Assembly: GCA_965602855.1 (NCBI GenBank)
Contig: CBFCZV010000048.1
Span: 1-12,226, forward strand
Source of the DNA: LH-M37 sp965602855
GTDB taxonomy: Bacteria > Pseudomonadota > Gammaproteobacteria > SZUA-229
DNA: 12,226 bases
Reading direction: 5' to 3'
Shown: in pieces, positions 1-5,847 of the stretch
Numbering within the stretch: position 1 is the first letter of the stretch
How the letters are laid out: every line of letters begins with the position of its first letter
The notes under the pieces: generated by a model
Database searches by the model: none
What the model was told of the DNA's origin: nothing
What the model saw: the letters and a program-made list of their open reading frames with translations, nothing else
Made by a program: the position numbers and the translations under genes

Positions 1-582
1 CTGGATGCTAATAATGAAGACGCTAACTTCAATCGTGAACAGGTTAAAAAAGCGATAAAGGAACAGCAGCAATCAGAAGATGGTGAAGGCGAAAAAGGGG
101 ATGACTCCGAAGATTCACAGGAAGGTGAGGAACAGAACAAAGATCAGAAAGGCGACAAAGAGGAATCTTCTGACAAAAAAGACGGAGAAAGCCAGCAGGA
201 TAAACAGGACAGTGATTCTGATAAAGAAGATGCTTCTGAATCCAGGCAACAACAAGACAAAGAAAAAAGTGAAGAAGGACAAGATAAGCAGTCATCCGAA
301 CAATCAGCAGAACAAAAACAGCAGGAAAAAGAAAAAGTTGAGCAGGCAATAAAGGACGCTCAGAAAAAGGATGCCGAAGATTCAGCTGAACAAAAAAATG
401 AAGAAGAGCAGCAGGCACAACAAATTAATCAAATGCAGGAATCTGAACTCAGCGAAGATGATCAAGCAGTTGAGCAATGGTTAAAGAGGGTACCGGATAA
501 TCCAGAGGAATTAATGCGCCGCAAGTTCCTTTACCAGTACAAGAATATGGAGAAAAAAACACCCAGCGAACAATCCTGGTGA
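1..582 (+). CDS. Bat-type VWA/TPR protein (BatB/BatC-like), C-terminal part
   Basis: The frame is open from base 1 to a TGA at 580-582, giving 193 residues whose N-terminus lies outside the window. Roughly residues 12-150 are a low-complexity hydrophilic linker made almost entirely of Glu, Lys, Asp, Gln and Ser. The last ~40 residues are ordered and contain VEQWLKRVPDNPEELMRRKF, which resembles the conserved C-terminal tail I know from gammaproteobacterial fused VWA-TPR Bat proteins (consensus near QWLRRIPDDPGGLLRRKF). In that family an N-terminal VWA domain and TPR repeats precede the linker; neither is visible here. batD follows after 19 bases, which supports an operon and the assignment. 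Bat proteins are membrane or periplasmic and linked to oxidative-stress tolerance, but their biochemical role is unsettled. The assignment rests on the tail motif plus the neighbour. Confidence 0.8.
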   Translation: MDANNEDANFNREQVKKAIKEQQQSEDGEGEKGDDSEDSQEGEEQNKDQKGDKEESSDKKDGESQQDKQDSDSDKEDASESRQQQDKEKSEEGQDKQSSEQSAEQKQQEKEKVEQAIKDAQKKDAEDSAEQKNEEEQQAQQINQMQESELSEDDQAVEQWLKRVPDNPEELMRRKFLYQYKNMEKKTPSEQSW

Positions 583-601
583 TTTATTTAGAGATGAACT
601 T

Positions 602-2302
602 ATGAAATATCAAATCAGTATTTTACTAACAACAATTTTACTGTTGTCATTTTTAAATTCAGCACAGGCGACAAATATTGTTGCCTCATTAGATCGTAGC
701 CATATTTTACTCGATGAATCTTTTCGTCTTGTTCTTCAGGCCGATGATTCAGTAGATGATGACCCTGATTACAGACCATTAAATAAAGACTTTGAAATCA
801 TCAATCAAAGCAAAAGTACCAACATGTCTTACACCAATGGACAATATAGTCAAAAAGGTGTTTGGAGCCTGGAGTTAATGGCTAAACGAACTGGCGCCTT
901 AACTATTCCTTCGATTTCTTTTGGCAAGGATCAAAGTCCAGCCTTACGTATTCAGATCCTGGATCCGGCCACGGCTAAAAAACCTTCAGCCAGTAAAGAT
1001 CAGGATGTCTTTATTCAGGTGGAAATTGATGAGGACAAAGCCTGGGTACAATCACAGGTCACCGTTAATGTTCGATTATTTACCCGAATATCAATGAGTA
1101 ACCTGAGAAGTAGTGAAGCACAAACCAGTGATCCAGACGCTATCATCAAACAACTTGGCAATCCCAGCAGTTACGAAGCATTCAGAGATGGTGTCCGTTA
1201 TGCTGTGCATGAAACACGCTATGCCATTTACCCGCAACACAGCGGCAAGCTTGAATTCAAACCTATGATTTTTGAAGGCCGGGTTAATAGTGGTCGTGCG
1301 CGATCTTTCATGGATCAGTTCATGAATGCTGGCGAGCGTAAACGGGTTCGCTCGAACAGTGTCAGCATCAACGTGCAGGCTAAACCCGACAATATAAAGC
1401 TCTCAGACTGGTTACCCGCCAAAGGTATCACACTATCTGAAGAATGGTCAGAAGATGTAACTCAACTTAAAAATGGCGAACCCGTTACCCGCACTATTAC
1501 CATCAATGCACACGGCATGATGGCGGAGAACCTGCCCGACCTGACCACGACTGAAATCAAAAATCTGAAGCAGTACCCTGACAAACCCGCTTTTGAAAAT
1601 AAGGTAAGTGATCAGGGAATATCCAGCAGCAAGCAAATCAAGGTCGCACTGATTCCAACAAGCTCAGGGAATTTCAAACTACCCGCGATAGCATTGCCAT
1701 GGTGGAACACTACAACCGGAAAACAGGAAATTGCCCGTCTGCCAGAAAAATTAATTCGCGCGCACGGTGAAGCTGCAAATGCCACACCAATCGCACCTGA
1801 CAACACAGCAACAGCCGTTAAAACAGATAAAGACACACCCATCAGCCTGGATACAGACACTCAAGCTGTGCACGCCGGTTACTGGCCGTGGATCAGTCTG
1901 GTTTTGGGAATGGGCTGGCTAATTACGCTAATCACCCTTTTCCGTAAGAAGCCAAAAACGGCAGCAGTTAAAACTTCGCATGATCAGTCGTCTTTGCGCA
2001 CACTTGAAAAAGCAGTGAACACGCACTGCAAAAATAATGATGCCCACCAGAGCAAAGATGCTTTATTGGCGTGGGGCAAAGCACGCTGGCCTGATCAGGC
2101 TATCAACAGCCTTGCCGATATTAGCCGGAATGTATCCACCGAGCTGGCGGCTGATATCAATACGCTCAACACCGCATTATATGGTTCCGATGCAGCTCAG
2201 TGGCAGGGTGGTAGTCTGATCAGTACTTTTAAAAATTTCTGCCAGCAGAAAGCCATACATCATCAAAGCGAAAATCAGCCTCTCGAACCCTTATATAAAT
2301 AA
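602..2302 (+). CDS. batD: BatD family protein (oxygen-tolerance, membrane-anchored periplasmic)
   Basis: A 566-residue protein with a clear Sec signal peptide: a hydrophobic core at residues 5-18, then a cleavage site after AQA at 21-23. A long beta-rich periplasmic region follows, with the BatD-type opening in which a short strand leads to DRSHILLDESFRLVL. A single membrane segment lies at about 426-447 (GYWPWISLVLGMGWLITLIT), followed by RKK and a cytoplasmic C-terminal domain of ~120 residues. This topology and length match the BatD family, which is found with moxR, DUF58 and batA/batB genes. It starts 19 bases after the upstream Bat gene with only a weak GAG at 591-593 as ribosome site, so translation may be coupled. 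No catalytic motif is visible. Family membership is firm; function is only inferred from the aerotolerance operon. Confidence 0.88.
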   Translation: MKYQISILLTTILLLSFLNSAQATNIVASLDRSHILLDESFRLVLQADDSVDDDPDYRPLNKDFEIINQSKSTNMSYTNGQYSQKGVWSLELMAKRTGALTIPSISFGKDQSPALRIQILDPATAKKPSASKDQDVFIQVEIDEDKAWVQSQVTVNVRLFTRISMSNLRSSEAQTSDPDAIIKQLGNPSSYEAFRDGVRYAVHETRYAIYPQHSGKLEFKPMIFEGRVNSGRARSFMDQFMNAGERKRVRSNSVSINVQAKPDNIKLSDWLPAKGITLSEEWSEDVTQLKNGEPVTRTITINAHGMMAENLPDLTTTEIKNLKQYPDKPAFENKVSDQGISSSKQIKVALIPTSSGNFKLPAIALPWWNTTTGKQEIARLPEKLIRAHGEAANATPIAPDNTATAVKTDKDTPISLDTDTQAVHAGYWPWISLVLGMGWLITLITLFRKKPKTAAVKTSHDQSSLRTLEKAVNTHCKNNDAHQSKDALLAWGKARWPDQAINSLADISRNVSTELAADINTLNTALYGSDAAQWQGGSLISTFKNFCQQKAIHHQSENQPLEPLYK

Positions 2303-2318
2303 CCCTATATAAAATCCC

Positions 2319-2344
2319 TTGCATTAAACCACTAACCTTATAAT
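2319..2344 (+). promoter_or_regulatory. Candidate promoter of the YeeE/YedE gene
   Basis: A perfect -10 box TATAAT sits at 2339-2344, 32 bases before the ATG. The best -35-like element, TTGCAT at 2319-2324, is only 14 bases away, which is short; other spacings give poorer boxes. The hexamer lies in the 74-base gap after batD, so the transporter may be transcribed separately from the Bat operon. Confidence 0.4.
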
Positions 2345-2376
2345 CTATGGGCATCAACTAATCATAAGGTGTAGCT

Positions 2377-3645
2377 ATGACTTTCGAATATTTCGCTGAG
2401 GCCAATTCTTTTCTCTACTGGGGCGCATTTTTCATCGCCATCATCCTTGGCGCCATCGTCAATAAAACCAATTTCTGCACCATGGGCGCCGTCTCTGATA
2501 TGGTAAACATGAGCGATTACAGTCGCTTACGAGCCTGGATGTTAATCATCGCTGTTGCCATTCTGGGTGTCAGCATACTCGAATACCTATCCATGCTCGA
2601 TATCAGCACCACCTTCCCGAACTATCGCGGTAGCCAGCTCATTATTGCTGAGAACCTGTTTGGTGGCCTGATGTTTGGCATTGGCATGTCACTGGCCAGC
2701 GGCTGCGGTAATAAAACACTGATTCGCATCGGTGGCGGCAACATCAAATCCATCGTCGTGTTCGCCGTTATTGCCCTCATTTCCTACTACATGCTCAATC
2801 CACTACCCGGCACCGATCAAACACTTTACAGCCTGTTCTTCTACGACTGGATTCGCCCTTTATCAATCACGCTTGAAACCCAGCAGGATCTCGGCGCCAT
2901 CATTGGTGGTGAAAATCCAGCAACAGCGCGACTTGTTAGCGGCGTAATCGTCAGCGTGGCATTACTCATCTTCGTTTTCAAATCTGCCGACTTCAGAAGC
3001 AGCAAGGACAACATCCTCGCCGGTCTGGTCATAGGTGCCGTGATTGTGGGCGGCTGGTATTTAAGCAGCAACATCGTCATCGACAACGAAGAAGAACTCG
3101 ACGAAATTCATACACTGAGCAGCTACTACGAAAACTGGGACATGATCGCCGATAGCGATGAAGGCAAACCCGCACAGGCTCGAACCCTGAGCGCACAGTC
3201 CTATACATTCATCAATCCCATCGGTCAGACCTACGGCTACATTAAAGGTGGCTTTGATAGCAGCCTGTTAACCTTCGGCCTGCTTTCAGTGTTCGGCGTA
3301 ATTTTAGGCTCATTCATCTGGTCACTCATCAGCCGTTCATTCCGAATAGAATGGTTCGTCGATAAAAAAGATTTTGCCATGCACGTCGTCGGCGCAGTGC
3401 TCATGGGTTTTGGTGGCGTACTGGCTCTAGGCTGCACCATCGGCCAGGGCATCACCGGAGTCTCAACCATGGCACTCGGCTCCTTCCTAACTCTGATCGC
3501 CATCATCTTCGGTTGCGCCCTGACCATGAAAATTCAGTACTACAAAATGCTGCACGAAGATGCCGGTTTTGTAGCAGCTTTATTGACATCATTGGTTGAT
3601 ATGAAGTTGTTACCTTCATCTATGCGCAAGCTAGAGCAACTCTAA
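2377..3645 (+). CDS. YeeE/YedE family sulfur (thiosulfate-type) membrane transporter
   Basis: A 422-residue polytopic inner-membrane protein. It carries the family's repeated Cys-containing helix signatures: NKTNFCTMGAVSD (Cys34), SLASGCGNKTLIRIGGGN (Cys110) and LALGCTIGQGITGVSTMALG (Cys353). In the structurally studied thiosulfate transporter of this family (TsuA/YeeE) three such cysteines relay the anion through the pore. The same layout here makes thiosulfate or a related sulfur species the likely substrate, though that is inference. Two hydrophilic loops are long, at about 142-185 and an acidic one at about 232-295, so the protein is larger than the minimal family members as I know them. 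The start is supported by AAGGTG at 2366-2371. No tusA-like gene or sulfur-oxidation gene is adjacent; the neighbours are batD and an EamA exporter. Confidence 0.87.
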   Translation: MTFEYFAEANSFLYWGAFFIAIILGAIVNKTNFCTMGAVSDMVNMSDYSRLRAWMLIIAVAILGVSILEYLSMLDISTTFPNYRGSQLIIAENLFGGLMFGIGMSLASGCGNKTLIRIGGGNIKSIVVFAVIALISYYMLNPLPGTDQTLYSLFFYDWIRPLSITLETQQDLGAIIGGENPATARLVSGVIVSVALLIFVFKSADFRSSKDNILAGLVIGAVIVGGWYLSSNIVIDNEEELDEIHTLSSYYENWDMIADSDEGKPAQARTLSAQSYTFINPIGQTYGYIKGGFDSSLLTFGLLSVFGVILGSFIWSLISRSFRIEWFVDKKDFAMHVVGAVLMGFGGVLALGCTIGQGITGVSTMALGSFLTLIAIIFGCALTMKIQYYKMLHEDAGFVAALLTSLVDMKLLPSSMRKLEQL

Positions 3646-3658
3646 CTCATTTTTTCTG

Positions 3659-3687
3659 TTGACAAAATCTGTAAAAACTACGACTAT
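3659..3687 (+). promoter_or_regulatory. Candidate promoter of the EamA-gene leader
   Basis: A perfect -35 box TTGACA at 3659-3664 is followed after 17 bases by GACTAT at 3682-3687, which keeps A2, A5 and T6 of the -10 consensus. Transcription would begin near 3693-3695, just after the transporter gene ends at 3645. The consensus -35 with optimal spacing is the main support; the -10 is mediocre. Confidence 0.45.
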
Positions 3688-3694
3688 CCAAACC

Positions 3695-3784
3695 ATGATT
3701 AAATTTATCAGCCATAAAGCGATTCGATGCATGCGAGCACTGCCCGTATGGCAGTTTTCGTTGTGGCCCTCTGTTATTGATTAA
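3695..3784 (+). CDS. Possible 29-residue leader peptide with two Trp codons
   Basis: An ATG at 3695 opens a 29-codon frame ending at TAA 3782-3784, 26 bases before the terminator stem. The product would carry Trp19 (TGG 3749-3751) and Trp24 (TGG 3764-3766); the second Trp codon lies inside the segment that can pair with the terminator arm. There is no Shine-Dalgarno sequence. The predicted transcription start falls at or next to the ATG, so translation would have to be leaderless. An open frame this short can easily arise by chance, hence the low confidence. Confidence 0.22.
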   Translation: MIKFISHKAIRCMRALPVWQFSLWPSVID

Positions 3785-3810
3785 AACTCATACAGAAAAA
3801 AGTTTTACTT

Positions 3811-3848
3811 AAGGCCGCTACTTAAAAACCAGCGGCCTTTTTATTTTT
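3811..3848 (+). terminator. Strong intrinsic terminator upstream of the EamA gene
   Basis: A perfect 9-bp stem AAGGCCGCT (3811-3819) / AGCGGCCTT (3831-3839) with an 11-base loop runs into a T-rich tail TTTATTTTT ending at 3848. It lies 165 bases after the YeeE/YedE stop codon and 14 bases before the next gene's ribosome site. It therefore looks more like a leader terminator than the normal end of the upstream mRNA, though it could serve both. Confidence 0.85.
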
Positions 3849-3862
3849 AATGTTAATTGAAT

Positions 3863-3867
3863 GGAGG
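3863..3867 (+). promoter_or_regulatory. Ribosome binding site that fixes a GTG start for the EamA gene
   Basis: GGAGG lies 7 bases before GTG at 3875. An in-frame TTG at 3857 comes before this site and would place GGAGG inside the coding region, so the GTG is preferred. Confidence 0.85.
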
Positions 3868-3874
3868 AATAAAC

Positions 3875-4780
3875 GTGTCTGTCCCTGCTGCTTATATTGC
3901 CGTCATACTTATATGGAGCACTACTCCCCTTGGTATTCAATGGAGTGGTGTTGAAGTTGGTTATGAGTTTGGTGTTGCTATTCGAATGATTGTTGGTCTT
4001 TTTGCACTGATGATTATCGCTCGCCTGTGGAAACTGGCAGTGCCATGGGACAAGGCAGCACGACGCGTTTATCTGGCCAGTGGCATGTCACTGTTTCTTG
4101 CCATGACTTTTGTCTACTGGGCGGCGCAATATATTCCTTCGGGCTGGATCGCGGTGATCTTTGGGCTTTCTCCAGTTTTGACCAGTCTTTTTGCGACGCT
4201 GATTCTGCATGAAAACGCATTCACAGCTGGACGTATCTTAGGTATGACTATGGGCTTATGCGGACTGGCTATTGTATTTGTTGAAGGCCTGAGTATTTCA
4301 ACGGCAGCTTTATCAGGCGTAGCGGCAGTCACCTTTGGTGCTATTTCGCAATCATTGGGGGCGGTGGTTATCCGTAAGTTAAAACCTCAAATGCATGCCA
4401 TTTCTATCACTATTGGCAGTCTTGTTGTGGCCATTCCGTTATTTATAGCCAATGCTTTTTATAGCTCTGGCTGGCCAACTGCATGGCCGTTACAATCGGT
4501 CATGGCAATTGTTTATCTGGCAATTTTTGGTACTGCACTAGGCTTTCCACTTTACTATTATTTGTTGAAAAACGTTAACGTGGAACGTGTTGCTCTAATT
4601 ACTTTGATCACACCGATTACGGCTTTGTTGCTGGGAGCAGCGATAAATGATGAAGTCATTGGAACACAGGTATGGTTGGGTACGGCATTAATTCTTGGTG
4701 GGCTGGCTATTTATGAATATGGTAAATATTTACCTTTCAAAAAGAAATGGCAGATACGCTGGAATCAACGTCCGCTTTGA
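3875..4780 (+). CDS. DMT-superfamily transporter, two EamA domains
   Basis: A 301-residue inner-membrane protein with about ten hydrophobic helices arranged as two EamA repeats, roughly residues 5-136 and 146-283. Family hallmarks include the N-terminal IWSTTPLGIQWS, the end of the first repeat GLCGLAIVFVEG (128-138), and in the second repeat ITLITPITALLLGAAINDE followed by GTALILGGLAIYEYG. Members of this family export amino acids or other metabolites by proton exchange; the substrate cannot be read from the sequence. The GTG start is set by GGAGG at 3863-3867. A strong terminator ends 26 bases before the start and leaves no room for a full promoter between, so expression probably depends on read-through. 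A basic C-terminal tail (KKKWQIRWNQR) is likely cytoplasmic. Confidence 0.87.
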   Translation: MSVPAAYIAVILIWSTTPLGIQWSGVEVGYEFGVAIRMIVGLFALMIIARLWKLAVPWDKAARRVYLASGMSLFLAMTFVYWAAQYIPSGWIAVIFGLSPVLTSLFATLILHENAFTAGRILGMTMGLCGLAIVFVEGLSISTAALSGVAAVTFGAISQSLGAVVIRKLKPQMHAISITIGSLVVAIPLFIANAFYSSGWPTAWPLQSVMAIVYLAIFGTALGFPLYYYLLKNVNVERVALITLITPITALLLGAAINDEVIGTQVWLGTALILGGLAIYEYGKYLPFKKKWQIRWNQRPL

Positions 4781-4805
4781 TCGATAAAAAAGATGATAAT
4801 CAAAC

Positions 4806-4847
4806 GTGGTTGCGGTATGTTGTATCTATACGACATATTGCAACCAC
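4806..4847 (+). repeat. 19-bp inverted repeat forming a tetraloop RNA hairpin
   Basis: Arms 4806-4824 and 4829-4847 pair over 19 positions around a TCTA loop. Sixteen pairs are Watson-Crick and three (4814-4839, 4815-4838, 4821-4832) are G·U when read as plus-strand RNA; on the minus strand those three would be A·C mismatches. It lies between the EamA gene and the lipoprotein ATG. No T-run follows it, so it is not a standard terminator. It may stabilise an mRNA end or be a protein or RNA target. Confidence 0.75.
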
Positions 4848-4870
4848 ACTACCTAATATTGGAAAATACA

Positions 4871-5248
4871 ATGCGATTAACCATTAGCTTATTTTTAATC
4901 TGCACTTCTTTAATTGCCTGCTCAAATTTAAGCAAATCAGAAAGCACGCTGCGACATAATTATCTGGCGATTACCCAGCCAGGTATCAGCATGGATGAAG
5001 CAGTACCACTGATTAAGAAAAAAATAAAACCCGAAGGTTCATTGTATGTTCGTAAAGGCAAACCCTGCCTGGATAGAGAAGAAGAGCGCCTGCAAAAAGG
5101 CGTGCATTCCATCAAGGTGAATCTGGGCTGGTATTACTGGGGTACGGTGAAAACACCGGTTTATGGCGAGTGGTGTTTTAACGATAATGAAAAGTTAATC
5201 GACATTATTGTTTACAAGGCGATTGACGACTTTGCTCATCAGCCCTAA
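4871..5248 (+). CDS. Small hypothetical lipoprotein
   Basis: A 125-residue protein with a lipoprotein signal peptide: MRLT, a hydrophobic stretch, then lipobox LIAC with Cys17 and Ser at +2, which predicts outer-membrane sorting. The mature part holds KPCLDREEERL and a pattern KVNLGWYYWGTVKTPVYGEWCFNDN. Two cysteines remain in the mature domain beyond the lipidated one, at about residues 66 and 101, and could form a disulfide. An in-frame ATG at 4793 would add 26 residues but would put the signal peptide inside the protein and run through the hairpin at 4806-4847, so the ATG at 4871 (GGAAAA at 4861-4866) is chosen. I do not recognise the family. Its stop codon directly abuts that of the convergent protease gene. 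Confidence 0.72.
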   Translation: MRLTISLFLICTSLIACSNLSKSESTLRHNYLAITQPGISMDEAVPLIKKKIKPEGSLYVRKGKPCLDREEERLQKGVHSIKVNLGWYYWGTVKTPVYGEWCFNDNEKLIDIIVYKAIDDFAHQP

Positions 5249-5782
5249 TTATTGAGGATACTGCCTCAGAATTAACACATCACCGCGCTGGGTAAATTCA
5301 ATTTTTTTCAGAAAAGACATGCCCAACAAAATCTGATCCGAGTCATCACCCGGGTTAATAATTGCTCTGACATCTTTTAGCTCGATGCCATCGACAGCAA
5401 CGCTATCTAGTTTCGAAGCATAACCCGTTACTACACCATTAGCGGTTTGAAGCTGAATAGCCGCTCCAGCCTTTAACTGTAAGTCAATGGCAATGTGCTG
5501 GGGTACGGCAACACCCGTTGCGCCGGTATCCAGCATAAATACAACATGATGACCGTTGATCGAACCATCGGTAACATAATGACCATAACGGTTACGCTGT
5601 AACTCAACTTCACGCACACCGGCTTCGGTGTACTGTGTATTCAGGCTCTGATTGGGATTGGTTTGTTTATCGATGAGGCCTTCAAAAAAGCTCATCAACA
5701 AGATAAGAAACAGAATCCACATCACTACCACCATGAAGGTGCCGATGCTTTTTTGTTCTTTGTGTTCGGGATTATTGTCCAT
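5249..5782 (-). CDS. Membrane-anchored retropepsin-like aspartic protease (clan AA)
   Basis: A 177-residue protein with a short polar N-terminus, one membrane segment at about residues 13-33 (IGTFMVVVMWILFLILL) and a single retropepsin-like domain at about 58-176, probably periplasmic. The catalytic signature is FMLDTGATGVAVP with Asp85-Thr86-Gly87, and the second conserved element is ILLGMSFL near residue 151. Having one active-site motif means it would work as a dimer, as retroviral proteases do. It fits the bacterial family of TIGR02281-type clan AA proteases; substrates are not known to me. It lies 58 bases downstream of rho on the same strand, separated by small hairpins, and has no clear Shine-Dalgarno sequence. 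At its 3' end its TAA is immediately next to the stop of the convergent lipoprotein gene. Confidence 0.85.
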   Translation of the reverse strand: MDNNPEHKEQKSIGTFMVVVMWILFLILLMSFFEGLIDKQTNPNQSLNTQYTEAGVREVELQRNRYGHYVTDGSINGHHVVFMLDTGATGVAVPQHIAIDLQLKAGAAIQLQTANGVVTGYASKLDSVAVDGIELKDVRAIINPGDDSDQILLGMSFLKKIEFTQRGDVLILRQYPQ

Positions 5783-5804
5783 CTGAGGCAGTATAAATTA
5801 AATT

Positions 5805-5825
5805 GCCGCATCATCCCTGATGGGC
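5805..5825 (-). repeat. Hairpin between rho and the protease gene
   Basis: CATCA (5809-5813) pairs with TGATG (5818-5822) around TCCC, extended by GCC (5805-5807) / GGC (5823-5825) across a one-base bulge. Read on the minus strand it is followed by an A/T-rich stretch rather than a clean T-run. It might be a processing site or weak terminator. Confidence 0.35.
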
Positions 5826-5847
5826 AAAAAACTCAGGCTTTTAGCCC
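5826..5847 (-). terminator. Possible weak terminator overlapping the rho stop codon
   Basis: On the minus strand GGGCT-AAA-AGCCT (5847-5835, one G·U pair) is followed after GAG by six T (complement of A6 at 5826-5831). The stem is only 5 bp and the T-run is offset, so termination would be partial at best. Confidence 0.3.

Larger units (their letters stand above)
3694..3848 (+). ncRNA. Candidate transcribed leader or small RNA ending in an intrinsic terminator
   Basis: About 155 bases lie between the predicted start near 3694 and the terminator at 3811-3848. They contain an internal hairpin at 3739-3755 (ACTGCC / GGCAGT, loop CGTAT) followed by TTTT. GTGGCC at 3763-3768 can pair with GGCCGC inside the terminator's 5' arm (six pairs, one G·U) and so could act as an antiterminator. 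Only 14 bases separate the terminator tail from the ribosome site of the EamA gene. I recognise no known riboswitch class. An attenuated 5' leader is favoured; an independent small RNA of the same extent is the alternative. Confidence 0.35.

Noticed and set aside
44..418. A 124-codon minus-strand frame and an 80-352 plus-strand frame
   Set aside because: Both are shadows of the Glu/Lys/Gln-rich linker of the Bat protein, whose biased codons keep other frames open.
2281..2318. TATATAAA-type near repeat at the end of batD as a second promoter or an AT-rich repeat
   Set aside because: No -35 element at a useful distance, and the similarity is too short to be called a repeat.
3857..3874. TTG start for the EamA gene
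   Set aside because: The GGAGG site lies downstream of this TTG and is ideally spaced for the GTG at 3875.
4793..4870. An earlier ATG that would extend the lipoprotein by 26 residues
   Set aside because: It would bury the lipoprotein signal peptide inside the protein and run through the 19-bp hairpin; the ATG at 4871 gives a canonical signal and lipobox.
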